In this document: in pieces, positions 14,800 to 23,517 of the stretch
Position numbering within the stretch: position 1 is the stretch's first letter
How the letters are laid out: each line of letters opens with the position of its first letter
NCBI GenBank assembly: GCA_021850545.1
Contig: JAJZLU010000023.1
Coordinates: forward strand, 1-36,142
Direction: 5' to 3'
Length of the DNA: 36,142 bases
Source: Thermoplasmata archaeon
GTDB lineage: Archaea > Thermoplasmatota > Thermoplasmata > Thermoplasmatales > Thermoplasmataceae
Notes under the pieces: model-generated
Databases searched by the model: none
The model's input: the letters and a program-made list of their open reading frames with translations, nothing else
What the model was told of the DNA's origin: nothing
Made by a program: the position numbers and the translations under genes

Positions 14800-14819
14800 T
14801 TTGAGATAAATAATGATTT

Positions 14820-15959
14820 ATGATTGAAGCTAAACTGAGCCAGGATGAACTGGACATTCTGCAATATGTAAAAGAATTTGCAACCAAAGAAGTTAAGCCG
14901 CTGGCCAAGGAGATCGACAGGAACAAGGAAGTCCCAGAAAAACTCATTCAGCGGATGCGAGACCTTGGGCTGTTCCAGAGCTATATCCCAAGGGAATACG
15001 GCGGTGCCGGACTCAGCTTCAGTTTTCTTGTCAGGGTCATAGAGGAGCTTTCAAAAGCTTGCCCGAGCACTGCACTAGTTCTTGACGGGGCACTTACACT
15101 GTTCGCCGATCCTCTCATAATGTTTGGAAGCGAGGACCTGAAGAAACGCTACCTCAAGAGGATAGCCGATGGTGAAATTGGTGGTCTGGCCATCACGGAA
15201 ACAGGTGCAGGCAGTGATGCCGCAGCGATCAAGACCAGGGCTGAGAGAAAGGGTGACCACTATTTGCTCAATGGGAGCAAGATTTTCATCTCCAACGGAA
15301 GGCTCTCAAAATTCTTCGTCGTCTCTGCTGTTACAGACCCATCAAAGGGGCATAGGGGGATATCCACATTTGTAGTTGACGCAGACACGCCCGGATTCAG
15401 GATAAGCAGGGATATAGAGAAACTGGGGATACGCGGGAGCAGCACAGTCGAACTCGAGTTCAATGACGCAAAGGTTCCGCTGAACAACATTATCGGCGAG
15501 GAAAACTCAGGGTTCAAGGTGGTGATGGAGACTTTGGACTCAGGGAGAATAGCAATAGCAGCACAGGCCCTCGGGATTGCAGAGGGGGCATTGGATGAAG
15601 CTGTTGATTACGTGAAGCAGAGAAAGCAGTTTGGCGCCAGCATTTCAAGTTTCCAGGGAATACAGTTCATGCTGGCTGACATGGCCACATCTATTGACGC
15701 GGCCAAACTTCTGACATATAGAGCAGCCGAAGCTTGGGACAGGCATGAGAACGCAATAAAGATCTCATCCGAGGCCAAGATGTATGCATCAGATGTTGCA
15801 ATGAAAGTAACAACAGACTGCCTTCAGCTCTTTGGCGGTTATGGATACACCACTGAGTTTGACGCGGAACGGCATATGAGGGATGCCAAGATCACCCAGA
15901 TCTATGAAGGGACAAACCAGATACAGAGGGTGATTATTGCCAAGGAGCTGCTACGCTAG
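14820..15959 (+). CDS. acyl-CoA dehydrogenase
   Basis: 379 residues, the standard family length. Three-domain flavoenzyme: helical N-domain (IPREYGGAGLSFSF), middle beta domain with FAD/substrate contacts (LAITETGAGSDAA, LNGSKIFISNG), and C-terminal helical domain with RKQFGASISSFQGIQFMLADM and LQLFGGYGYTTE. The catalytic base is E363 in IYEGTNQIQR, the position used by short- and medium-chain enzymes. It oxidises acyl-CoA to trans-enoyl-CoA and passes electrons to ETF. Chain-length preference cannot be read here. No beta-oxidation partner is adjacent; a crotonase-family gene lies 17 kb away. The following DUF72 gene starts within about 9 nt of its stop, so the two are probably co-transcribed. 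Confidence 0.93.
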   Translation: MIEAKLSQDELDILQYVKEFATKEVKPLAKEIDRNKEVPEKLIQRMRDLGLFQSYIPREYGGAGLSFSFLVRVIEELSKACPSTALVLDGALTLFADPLIMFGSEDLKKRYLKRIADGEIGGLAITETGAGSDAAAIKTRAERKGDHYLLNGSKIFISNGRLSKFFVVSAVTDPSKGHRGISTFVVDADTPGFRISRDIEKLGIRGSSTVELEFNDAKVPLNNIIGEENSGFKVVMETLDSGRIAIAAQALGIAEGALDEAVDYVKQRKQFGASISSFQGIQFMLADMATSIDAAKLLTYRAAEAWDRHENAIKISSEAKMYASDVAMKVTTDCLQLFGGYGYTTEFDAERHMRDAKITQIYEGTNQIQRVIIAKELLR

Positions 15960-15967
15960 GCAACCAG

Positions 15968-16783
15968 ATTAAAATAGGCTGTTCCGGGTGGATATATCCT
16001 GACTGGAACATTTCCTTCTACAGGAAAGGGGAAAAGGATCGCCTGAAATATTACTCATCGTTCTTCAATTCGGTTGAAGTGAATTCCACCTTTTATTCCC
16101 CACTCCCTAAGGCAACGCTTTTAAAATGGACCCGCGCAATGAAAGGGAAAGATTTCTCTTTTTCAGTGAAAGTTCCCGGCTCTATTACCCATGAATACAT
16201 GATAGGGAAGACCAGCCAGGCATGCATCGAAATGCTGAAGTTCCAGCAGAGCCACCTTGATTACCTGTCAGGGGAAGGATTGCTTAGCGCAGTCTTGTTC
16301 CAGCTTCCTCCTTATTTCAAAATGGAGCATGTTGACAAACTTCTCCAGGTCATTTCCTCATTCGATCATGGGAAGTTTACATGTTTTGTAGAACCAAGGC
16401 ACAGGGAACTATACGGGAATAACGAGTTTTCACGGGCCCTTTTGGGAGAAGGTATTGGCGTTGCCTCTGTTGACAGCCCTGAATTGAACCTTCAGCAGAA
16501 TATGTATCCTGGCACCGGCCGCCAGTATCTGAGGTTTCATGGCCGCAACAAGGAGCAGTGGTTCCGCAAGGGCGCAGGAAAGCTGGAAAAATATGATTAC
16601 CTCTACTCCAGGAATGAACTGGAAACTTTTGCCCGATTAATATCGCCCTTAGCATCCCGCGGGGATGAGATATTCATATTCTTCAACAACCATCCATCAG
16701 GGAAAGCCCCTGCCAATGCTGCCCAGATGATGGATATGTTTGGGCTCAAGCCTCACTCAACAAACCAGAATACGCTTTTCTAG
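15968..16783 (+). CDS. DUF72 family protein (YecE-like), apparent ATT start
   Basis: 271 residues if read from ATT 15968. The translated sequence from there, IKIGCSGWIYPDWNISFY, is the conserved DUF72 N-terminus (usually MKIGTSGWSYPDW), followed by FNSVEVNSTFYSPL, the KVPGSITHEY strand, CFVEPRHREL and YLRFHGRNKEQWF. The fold is a TIM barrel of unknown biochemical role. There is no ATG, GTG or TTG in this frame between the stop at 15905 and GTG 16079; starting at 16079 would delete the first strand and helix of the barrel. ATT occupies exactly the place of the usual initiator Met, 8 nt after the acyl-CoA dehydrogenase stop, so initiation by re-use of terminating ribosomes is possible. A start-codon mutation is the alternative. 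Confidence 0.85.
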   Translation: MKIGCSGWIYPDWNISFYRKGEKDRLKYYSSFFNSVEVNSTFYSPLPKATLLKWTRAMKGKDFSFSVKVPGSITHEYMIGKTSQACIEMLKFQQSHLDYLSGEGLLSAVLFQLPPYFKMEHVDKLLQVISSFDHGKFTCFVEPRHRELYGNNEFSRALLGEGIGVASVDSPELNLQQNMYPGTGRQYLRFHGRNKEQWFRKGAGKLEKYDYLYSRNELETFARLISPLASRGDEIFIFFNNHPSGKAPANAAQMMDMFGLKPHSTNQNTLF

Positions 16784-16787
16784 TCCA

Positions 16788-16831
16788 TTAAACTCTTATA
16801 TCGTTACATCCAATTACAAAGATAAAGGAGA
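16788..16831 (+). promoter_or_regulatory. promoter and Shine-Dalgarno of gatD
   Basis: A TATA-like ACTCTTATATCG at about 16790-16801 and AAAGGAGAG at about 16825-16833 precede TTG 16842. The purine block supports TTG 16842 as the start rather than any codon further upstream, where the frame overlaps the DUF72 gene. Confidence 0.45.
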
Positions 16832-16841
16832 GCACTTTCCG

Positions 16842-18083
16842 TTGAATAAAATAACAACAGGCACCCTTCTGGAATTCACTTACAAGGACACAAGGCTGAA
16901 AGGCGTTCTTGTGAGTATTAGCGAAGGAAACCTGAATATCAAGCTCCAGAATGGATATAACCTTCTGGTACCAGAAAAATCCATATCAGAAATCAAGGCC
17001 ACTGAATCTGTAACAAAAAACAGCATAACAGAGGAAAAAGCGCTTGCGCTCGAAGGCGGCCCAAAAAGGGTTGCTTTCATTGGCACTGGAGGCACCATTG
17101 CCAGCAGGGTCGACTACATTACTGGCGCAGTCAAGCCGGTCCTCAATCCCTCCTTCCTTAAGGAGAGCGTTTCAAACCTCTCAAAATTCACACTGGACAT
17201 TAACCTGCTAGAGGCAGTACTGAGTGAAAACATAACCCCTGAGGACTGGAAGCTTTTTGCGCGGACAACCAGGGATAAACTGGCTAGGAACCACGGTGCA
17301 GTAATCCTCCATGGAACAGATACCATGAGCTACACCGCATCAGCGCTTTCATTCATGTTTGAGAGCCTCAGCGGACCGGTTGTCCTCATTGGATCGCAAA
17401 GGAGTTCGGACAGGCCAAGCAGCGATGCATTCCTGAATCTTGAGGCTGGGCTCGAATTTGCATCATCAAACTTTGGGGAGGTAGGAATAGCCATGCATGG
17501 GAACTCATCAGATAATTCAGTGGTGTTCCACAGGGGAGTCAGGGCCAGGAAAATGCACTCATCAAGAAGGGATGCCTTCTGGTCCATGGGCTGTGAACCC
17601 ATAGGAAAGTATGAGAATGGCAAAGTAGCTTTATCGACTGATGCAAGGGCGCAAAGTGATGAGACCGTTTTAAGTGAGAAGCTTGAAACATCAGTTGCAC
17701 TGGTGTATTTCCACCCTGGCCTGAATGCGGAAGACTTTGCCGCTATGACAGCCGGGAAGAGGGCTACAGTGATAATGGGCACAGGCCTTGGCCATACCGG
17801 AAGCAGGCTCTACCCAGCGATTAAGGAAATAACTGGGCGCGGGGATCACGTTCTCATGACGACACAGTGCCTCTTCGGGGGCGTAAACATGAATGTTTAC
17901 TCTACAGGCAGGGAACTCCTTGGCATAGGGGTAATACCACTTTCAAACATGCTGCCTGAGGTTGCAATGATAAAGGCAATGCATGTGCTGGCCAACTATC
18001 CTGAAGAGGATTTCAGGAAAACGATGCTCACAAACCTGAGGGGAGAGTTCCTAGACAGGGAATTCCTGTGGGAGGTGCACTGA
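16842..18083 (+). CDS. gatD: glutamyl-tRNA(Gln) amidotransferase subunit D (asparaginase-like)
   Basis: 413 residues from TTG 16842. An N-terminal beta-barrel (GTLLEFTYKDTRLKGVLVSI) typical of GatD precedes a two-domain L-asparaginase fold. Active-site threonines are visible: T82 and T85 in GTGGTIAS, T159 with D160 in LHGTDTMSYTA. GatD releases ammonia from Gln or Asn and channels it to GatE, which amidates Glu-tRNA(Gln). Archaea with this pair usually lack glutaminyl-tRNA synthetase. The N-terminal barrel distinguishes it from a free asparaginase, and gatE starts at the very next base after its stop. Confidence 0.93.
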   Translation: MNKITTGTLLEFTYKDTRLKGVLVSISEGNLNIKLQNGYNLLVPEKSISEIKATESVTKNSITEEKALALEGGPKRVAFIGTGGTIASRVDYITGAVKPVLNPSFLKESVSNLSKFTLDINLLEAVLSENITPEDWKLFARTTRDKLARNHGAVILHGTDTMSYTASALSFMFESLSGPVVLIGSQRSSDRPSSDAFLNLEAGLEFASSNFGEVGIAMHGNSSDNSVVFHRGVRARKMHSSRRDAFWSMGCEPIGKYENGKVALSTDARAQSDETVLSEKLETSVALVYFHPGLNAEDFAAMTAGKRATVIMGTGLGHTGSRLYPAIKEITGRGDHVLMTTQCLFGGVNMNVYSTGRELLGIGVIPLSNMLPEVAMIKAMHVLANYPEEDFRKTMLTNLRGEFLDREFLWEVH

Positions 18084-19883
18084 ATGCCTAAAAAGGTCAT
18101 GGTGGGGCTAGAAATCCACATTCAGCTTGGAGGGAGGAAGCTCTTCTGCAACTGCAGCACGGAGTCCTCATCAGAGACAGGCAATACCATAGACAGGAAG
18201 CTGATTGCCACCACCGGAGAATCAGGGAAATACGATCCAGCTGCCGTTTATGAGAAATCGCGTGCAAGAAGCTTCAGGTATTCTGTTACGGACAACAGCT
18301 GCCTTCTTGAAGCTGACGAAGAGCCACCCCACGGCATTAACCAGAACGCTCTCAGAAAAGCAGTATCAATGTCGCTTGCCCTCAACTGCAAGGTTGTCGA
18401 TAGGGTAGCCTACATGAGGAAGATTGTGATTGACGGTTCCAATACATCCGGATTCCAGAGGACAGCAATCATAGGGTTCAACGGCTACGTAGAAACTTCA
18501 AAGGGAAAAGTTGGCATCTCATCCATCTGTCTCGAGGAAGACTCCTGCAGAAAGATAGAGGAATTGGACGGGATGGTCTTATATTCGCTTGACAGGCTGG
18601 GAGTGCCACTGATGGAGATAGCTACGGACCCAGACATAGTGGACGGGGAACACGCAGTGGAGACAGCTGAGATCATAGGAAAGAAGCTTCTCCTGGCTGG
18701 ATGGGCGAGAAAAGCCCCTGATGCCATAAGGCAGGATGTCAACTTCTCAATGGGTTTTGGAAGAGTGGAGATCAAGGGGGTCCCAAAGCTTTCAACCATA
18801 AAATCTGCCATTTCCTATGAAAAGGAGAGGCAGACCTGGCTTGGAGAATTGTCGCCAGCCCTTAAGGGCACAGACTGGGGAAGGCTCAAGTTCCAGGATG
18901 TTACGAAACTCTTTGTTAACACCAGGTCAAATGTAATCGCACAGAACATGAAATCCGGCTTCAAGGTCTATGGGACAGTCCTTCCAGGACTTGCAGGTTG
19001 CCTGAAGAGTGATAAATACAGGATGGGAAGGGAACTCGCAGATGTGGCAAAACTATTCGGTTCAGGCGGAATAATGCACTCTGACGAGCTTCCTGGCTAT
19101 GGGGTTGAGGGCGAGGTGCCAAAGCTTATTGAGCTCCTGAAGCCGGGCAATGGAGATGGCTTCACCATAATTGTCAGCACTCCGAAGGTTATCGGGCTAA
19201 TAGAGGATTCAATGAAGTCAAGGCTCAGGAAATTGGAAAGCCTTGATCTGCCAGAAACCAGAGTAGTATCTGATGATGGCAGCACTCATTTCCTCAGGCC
19301 GCTTCCAGGCGGGGAAAGGATGTACCCTGAAACAGACATTCCAAGCATTGTCGTTGACAACTCACTTCTGGAAGCAGCAAGAAAAGACATGCCAAAAACA
19401 GAAGAGGAACTGGTTAGAGGCATCATCAGCGCATATGGCATCTCACGGCAAGATGCAACTGTTATTATCACATCCGGGAAGGTGGAGTCCTTGAGGAGAT
19501 ACGATGAGATGCTCCAGAACAGCAGGCTTGCAGCAAGATTGATTCTCCAGGCAATTCCTGAATTAGAGAAGAAAGCCGGGCAATCCATCTCTGACCAGGA
19601 AATCTATCCGCTCCTGGAGGAAGCTGGAAGGAGAAAGTGGGACAGGCAGATTCTGGAAAAGGCGATGGACCTCCATTTCATCGAAAAAATGAGCATGGGC
19701 GACCTTTTGAAGAGCAGCCATCTCAAGCCAATAGAAGGGGAAGAGCTGAAAAGGATGATAATGGAACTTAACAAGGAAGAGGCTGTCAGCCAGAAAAATA
19801 TTGTTCCTATGATCAGGTCAAGAACAAGCAGGCCATTTAATCCAACAGAGGCTATAGCACTGGTTAAGGCAATAACTGGATAA
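18084..19883 (+). CDS. gatE: glutamyl-tRNA(Gln) amidotransferase subunit E
   Basis: 599 residues, beginning directly after gatD. The start MVGLEIHIQLGGRKLFCNC is the GatB/GatE kinase-domain signature. CLEEDSCRKIE, DRLGVPLMEIATDPDI, AIRQDVNFSM and VEIKGVPKLSTI follow in the usual order. An AspRS-like insert, specific to GatE and absent from bacterial GatB, fills the middle (about residues 270-410, with PRLIELL-type helices and ETDIPSIVV). The C-terminal YqeY-like tail ends SRPFNPTEAIALVKAITG. It phosphorylates Glu-tRNA(Gln) with ATP and replaces the phosphate with ammonia from GatD. Length and order are standard. Confidence 0.93.
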   Translation: MPKKVMVGLEIHIQLGGRKLFCNCSTESSSETGNTIDRKLIATTGESGKYDPAAVYEKSRARSFRYSVTDNSCLLEADEEPPHGINQNALRKAVSMSLALNCKVVDRVAYMRKIVIDGSNTSGFQRTAIIGFNGYVETSKGKVGISSICLEEDSCRKIEELDGMVLYSLDRLGVPLMEIATDPDIVDGEHAVETAEIIGKKLLLAGWARKAPDAIRQDVNFSMGFGRVEIKGVPKLSTIKSAISYEKERQTWLGELSPALKGTDWGRLKFQDVTKLFVNTRSNVIAQNMKSGFKVYGTVLPGLAGCLKSDKYRMGRELADVAKLFGSGGIMHSDELPGYGVEGEVPKLIELLKPGNGDGFTIIVSTPKVIGLIEDSMKSRLRKLESLDLPETRVVSDDGSTHFLRPLPGGERMYPETDIPSIVVDNSLLEAARKDMPKTEEELVRGIISAYGISRQDATVIITSGKVESLRRYDEMLQNSRLAARLILQAIPELEKKAGQSISDQEIYPLLEEAGRRKWDRQILEKAMDLHFIEKMSMGDLLKSSHLKPIEGEELKRMIMELNKEEAVSQKNIVPMIRSRTSRPFNPTEAIALVKAITG

Positions 19884-19954
19884 AATTGCCTATTTAAAAG
19901 GTATCATTCAAAAATAGCCTAATTTATTGGGTTTTAAAATAAATCTAAATAATT

Positions 19955-19963
19955 CTTAAATAT
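19955..19963 (+). promoter_or_regulatory. promoter of the complex I operon
   Basis: CTTAAATAT sits 21-29 nt before ATG 19984 (nuoA), with no ribosome site in between, so the operon mRNA probably starts at the nuoA start codon. The upstream 70 nt are AT-rich (TTTTAAAATAAATCTAAATAA) and contain a second possible TATA at about 19932-19945. Confidence 0.5.
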
Positions 19964-19983
19964 CGTTGTAAGATACTGAACGG

Positions 19984-20421
19984 ATGTTAGACGGTTATAT
20001 TCCGTTGCTAATCACCCTGGTGTTGATCATCCTGGGCTTGGTTGCGACTTTTTCCGTCTTGCCCTCAATTTCAGAAAGCCGATACAACAAGGACAAGAAA
20101 ATAAGTCTAAAGCCTGATGCAGTGATTGCAAACCTTGTAAGGGAAAGGAGCCCTCCAGCTAAAGATGGTTCTTATCTCCAGACCTATGAGTCAGGAGAGG
20201 TCTCCAAAGGCGATGTTGGAAAATTCGTAACAGTTCAGTATTATGTCATAATCCTGCTTTTTATTCTCTTTGACGTGGACATGGTTCTGCTCTTTCCATG
20301 GGCAATGAACTTCAAGGCACTTGGTTTGGTGCCTTTCATTGAGACACTTGTTTTCCTTGCTATGCCCTTGTTTGTCGTATACTATGCCTTCAGGGAAGGG
20401 TATATGAGGTGGCAGAAATGA
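19984..20421 (+). CDS. nuoA: NADH-quinone oxidoreductase subunit A
   Basis: 145 residues with three membrane helices (about 5-27, 85-105 and 112-137). The family motif is clear: [20 protein letters not shown] followed by [16 protein letters not shown]. NuoA sits in the membrane arm near the quinone-access path with NuoH and NuoJ. First gene of the operon. The TGA stop overlaps the nuoB start (ATGA). Confidence 0.93.
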   Translation: MLDGYIPLLITLVLIILGLVATFSVLPSISESRYNKDKKISLKPDAVIANLVRERSPPAKDGSYLQTYESGEVSKGDVGKFVTVQYYVIILLFILFDVDMVLLFPWAMNFKALGLVPFIETLVFLAMPLFVVYYAFREGYMRWQK

Positions 20422-20882
20422 AGACAGGCGACGGCGGTGTATTAACAACAACTCTTGAAAAGGCCCTGGAATGGGGAAGAAGCAACTCCCTATGGCCACT
20501 TACCTTTGGGCTTGCCTGCTGTGCCATAGAGATGATGGCGATCCAGGCCGCAGACCTCGATATTTCGAGGTTTGGAAGCGAGATATTCAGGAACTCCCCC
20601 AGGCAGTCAGATTTGATGATTGTGTCTGGTACCGTTACTAAAAAAATGGCTCCCAGGCTTAGGAGGCTCTACGATGAAATGCCATACCCAAAGTATGTAA
20701 TAGCAATGGGAGTTTGCGTTATCCAGGGAGGGCCGTACAATCAAGGCTATTCAGTGGTTATGGGCGTTGACAAGGTAGTGCCTGTGGATGTTTACGTTCC
20801 AGGATGTCCTCCTACACCAGAAGCGCTCACCAACGGGATCATTCTGCTCCAGAAGAAAATCAGAAACGAAACGGACAGGTGA
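20418..20882 (+). CDS. nuoB: NADH-quinone oxidoreductase subunit B (cluster N2)
   Basis: 154 residues from ATG 20418. A GTG at 20409 would add three residues, but GAGGTGG just upstream of 20418 serves as its ribosome site. It carries the N2 [4Fe-4S] ligands C34, C35 (LACCAIEMM), C100 (MGVCVIQGG) and C130 ([12 protein letters not shown]), with the tandem-Cys geometry specific to complex I and group 4 hydrogenases. N2 passes electrons to the quinone at the NuoB/NuoD interface. Confidence 0.95.
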   Translation: MKTGDGGVLTTTLEKALEWGRSNSLWPLTFGLACCAIEMMAIQAADLDISRFGSEIFRNSPRQSDLMIVSGTVTKKMAPRLRRLYDEMPYPKYVIAMGVCVIQGGPYNQGYSVVMGVDKVVPVDVYVPGCPPTPEALTNGIILLQKKIRNETDR

Positions 20883-20888
20883 AAAAAC

Positions 20889-21347
20889 TTGGTAGAACTT
20901 CTAGAAGAAACAACAGGAAAGGACGGAAGGAGGGTTCTCAAGGTAGCCAAGGAGAATCTTGTCCAGTTAATGAAAGAGCTTAAAGAACAGGGTTTTGTCC
21001 ACCTATCCCTGATAACAGGCGTGGACAGGAAGGATAAGCTAGAGGTAGTTTACCACCTTCACAATCTTGAGAAAAATGAATACATTGCAGTCAAGACGGA
21101 GACCCTTGACGAAAGGGTCCCGAGTGTAACTTCTGTTTTCACAAGCGCAAACTGGGACGAAAGGGAACAGTTTGACATGATGGGAATCGTTTTTGAGGGC
21201 CACCCCAACCTTAAGAGGCTGTTCCTCCCAGAAAACTGGGTTGGCCACCCATTGAGGAAGAATTATGATCTCTCCAAGGTGCAATACATAAACATGGACG
21301 AAAACGGTGAAGACTACGCAACCTTTGACCCTGGAGATGGTTGGTAA
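20889..21347 (+). CDS. nuoC: NADH-quinone oxidoreductase subunit C (30 kDa)
   Basis: 152 residues from TTG 20889, preceded by AGGTGA at 20877-20882. The family motif near the end is present: DEREQFDMMGIVFEGHPN, LKRLFLPENWVGHPLRKNY. It is a peripheral-arm scaffold that helps seat NuoB and NuoD. It is a separate protein, not fused to NuoD as in some bacteria. Its TAA overlaps nuoD ATG by one base. Confidence 0.93.
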   Translation: MVELLEETTGKDGRRVLKVAKENLVQLMKELKEQGFVHLSLITGVDRKDKLEVVYHLHNLEKNEYIAVKTETLDERVPSVTSVFTSANWDEREQFDMMGIVFEGHPNLKRLFLPENWVGHPLRKNYDLSKVQYINMDENGEDYATFDPGDGW

Positions 21348-22480
21348 TGGTCAACACCCAAATTTCAAAGCCTGACGATAACGGTTGGGTCGAACTTAAC
21401 ATGGGGCCACAGCACCCATCTACCCACGGTGTGCTGAGGCTCAAGGTAAAACTCGATGGTGAAATTGTCAAGGAGATAGAGCCGGTTATAGGGTACCTGC
21501 ACAGGAATGCAGAGAAGATATGTGAACTGGATTACTACTGCGACTCCCTGATCTACTTCGACAGGATGGATTACGTCGGGGCAATGAACATGGAAGTGGG
21601 TTATCTAGAAGCCGCAGAAAAGCTTCTTGGAATACCGCCGCCCGAGAGGGCACAGTGGATAAGGGTCGTAATGGCCGAACTGAACAGGATTGCTGCCCAC
21701 CTAGTGTGGGCGGGGGCATACGGCCTTGACCTTGGCATGCTCACACCCTTCTTCTACTGCTTCGTCGAGAGGGAAAAAGTACTCCGCATCTTCACTGAAG
21801 TATGCGGCTCAAGGCAGGAAACAAACTACATGAGCATTGGCGGGGTTTACCAGGATTTCAACGACAAGATCATACATGACATTCTTGAATTCACTGAGCA
21901 GTTCCCCAAGAAACTTGAGGACATATTCAGCTCATTTGTGAAGAATGATATCTTCATAGCAAGGACAAAAGGTATCGGAATACTGGAACCTGAAGTTGCA
22001 CTGGATTATGGAGTAACGGGCCCTATGCTAAGGGCATCAGGTGTTGAATATGATGTCAGGAAGGCAGAGCCATACCTGGTGTACGACAAGATCAATTTTG
22101 ACATCCCTGTCTCTTACAGGAAAGACAACCTTGCAAGGTTCCTTGTGAGGTTTGAGGAGATGAGGCAGTCCATCAAGATCATCAACCAGGCTGTCAAGAA
22201 GATACCAGACGGCCCCTACTTCAACCCCAAGGCGAAGAAATCCCTGATGATAAGGCTCAGGGGAGAGGGGGAAGTATACGCGAGAACAGAGTCTTCAAAG
22301 GGGGAATTCAGCGTCTACCTGGTTGGAGACGGGGGAGTTAAGCCCTACAGGCTGAGGGTCAGGAGCCCATCGCTGAAGAACCTCAGTATCTTGCCTTACC
22401 TTGCAAAGGACACCATGATTGCGGACCTAGTGGCCATATCTGGTACACTGGACCTCGTTTTTGGCGAGGTGGACAGATGA
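21347..22480 (+). CDS. nuoD: NADH-quinone oxidoreductase subunit D (49 kDa)
   Basis: 377 residues from ATG 21347 (TTG 21341 possible). Signature GPQHPSTHGVLRL and GYLHRNAEKICE near the N-terminus, then VMAELNRIAAHLVW and GVTGPMLRASGVEYDVRK. The C-terminus ends DLVFGEVDR, the complex I form; the CxxC nickel ligands of hydrogenase large subunits are absent, so this is a true quinone-type subunit rather than a hydrogenase. It forms the quinone pocket with NuoB. TGA overlaps nuoH ATG by 4 nt. Confidence 0.95.
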   Translation: MVNTQISKPDDNGWVELNMGPQHPSTHGVLRLKVKLDGEIVKEIEPVIGYLHRNAEKICELDYYCDSLIYFDRMDYVGAMNMEVGYLEAAEKLLGIPPPERAQWIRVVMAELNRIAAHLVWAGAYGLDLGMLTPFFYCFVEREKVLRIFTEVCGSRQETNYMSIGGVYQDFNDKIIHDILEFTEQFPKKLEDIFSSFVKNDIFIARTKGIGILEPEVALDYGVTGPMLRASGVEYDVRKAEPYLVYDKINFDIPVSYRKDNLARFLVRFEEMRQSIKIINQAVKKIPDGPYFNPKAKKSLMIRLRGEGEVYARTESSKGEFSVYLVGDGGVKPYRLRVRSPSLKNLSILPYLAKDTMIADLVAISGTLDLVFGEVDR

Positions 22481-23517
22481 ACGTACTGACAAGGCTTGCA
22501 GACTTTTTTGCAGCCCTGGGGCACTATCCGGCATATGTCCTGGCATACCTCTTCGAAACGCTATTCATGATAGTATTCGTGATGGTGTCATTCATCGTAA
22601 TGATCTATCTTTTCAGGAAGTACATGGCAAGGCTACAGCTGAGAATTGGCCCTAACAGGGTAGGCAAATTTGGGACCTTGCAGTTGATGGCAGATGCCCT
22701 TAAGCTTGTGGGAAAGGAAAGCATCCTGCCCGCAGGGAGGGACGATCTTCCGTTCAGGATAGCTCCACTGATTGTCTTTATCGGGCTCATAATGGGTTTT
22801 GCCCTTCTTCCATACGGTCCACTCTATTACATCGGGTCACTGACTGTTACCCACTCCGATGTAAGCCTGCTTCTTCTTTTCGCCGCTCTGGCCATAATGC
22901 CAATAGGTGAGATACTGGCGGGTGTTAGCTCTAAGAACAAATATGCAATCGTAGGGGCACTGAGAGGAGTAGCAAAGGACGTTTCATTTGAAGTTCCCAT
23001 GATGATTTCGGTTCTCGCTCTGGTAATGATGGCCTCTGCAAGGACGGCTAATCCATTGAACCTCACGAATCTGGTTGAAGTCCAGTTCATACCTTACGGA
23101 ATTCCGCAGATTATCGGCCTCGGAGTATTCTTCATCGCTATGGTTGCAAGGGCTTCCTTCTCCCCATTTGATATGGGAGAGAGTGACAGTGAGCTTGTAA
23201 CAGGGCATACAACAGAATATACGGGAATGAGGTTCGGATTGTTTTATATTGGGCTTTTCGGAAGCATATTCCTGAGCTCGCTCATAGTGTCACTGCTGTA
23301 CCTTGGAGGATATAACGGGCCGTACTCAAGCTACCTCGGCTTTATCTATCTCCTGATTAAGGCACTGATACTCGTCCTGGTGTCCTTCACCATCTGGCTT
23401 TCAGTGCCAAGGATAAGGATTGACAGGTTTGTGAATATGGGCTGGAAATACCTGCTTCCAGCATCAATTATCAATCTAATCATTGCAGGAATAATTACGC
23501 TGGGGGTTGGAATATGA
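22477..23517 (+). CDS. nuoH: NADH-quinone oxidoreductase subunit H
   Basis: 346 residues with about eight membrane helices. Conserved RIGPNRVGKFGTLQLMADALKL-type loop (RIGPNRVG, then LKLVGKE) and the central AFFIAMVARASFSPFDMGES-like segment with ES..LVTGHTTEYTGMRF, which lines the quinone channel. It links the peripheral arm to the proton-pumping arm. ATGA overlaps with both neighbours suggest translational coupling. Confidence 0.94.
   Translation: MNVLTRLADFFAALGHYPAYVLAYLFETLFMIVFVMVSFIVMIYLFRKYMARLQLRIGPNRVGKFGTLQLMADALKLVGKESILPAGRDDLPFRIAPLIVFIGLIMGFALLPYGPLYYIGSLTVTHSDVSLLLLFAALAIMPIGEILAGVSSKNKYAIVGALRGVAKDVSFEVPMMISVLALVMMASARTANPLNLTNLVEVQFIPYGIPQIIGLGVFFIAMVARASFSPFDMGESDSELVTGHTTEYTGMRFGLFYIGLFGSIFLSSLIVSLLYLGGYNGPYSSYLGFIYLLIKALILVLVSFTIWLSVPRIRIDRFVNMGWKYLLPASIINLIIAGIITLGVGI

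Larger units (their letters stand above)
14143..14819. other. long low-coding region with GC-rich structured block
   Basis: Apart from the doubtful ORF, the region holds eight consecutive G residues (14217-14224), a TATA-like ATAATTTTTATG at 14198-14207 and a perfect 6-bp stem with a 7-nt loop (ACCGGG 14261-14266, CCCGGT 14274-14279). The sharp switch from AT-rich to GC-rich sequence behind a promoter-like element could mark a small RNA, but no known RNA family is recognised. Confidence 0.3.

Noticed and set aside
16079-16783. GTG 16079 as the start of the DUF72 gene
   Set aside because: It would remove the conserved IKIGCSGWIYPDW N-terminus, which is encoded in frame immediately upstream.
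21341-21346. TTG 21341 as the start of nuoD
   Set aside because: ATG 21347 overlaps the nuoC stop in the same TAATG arrangement seen at nuoK and nuoN, so it is preferred.
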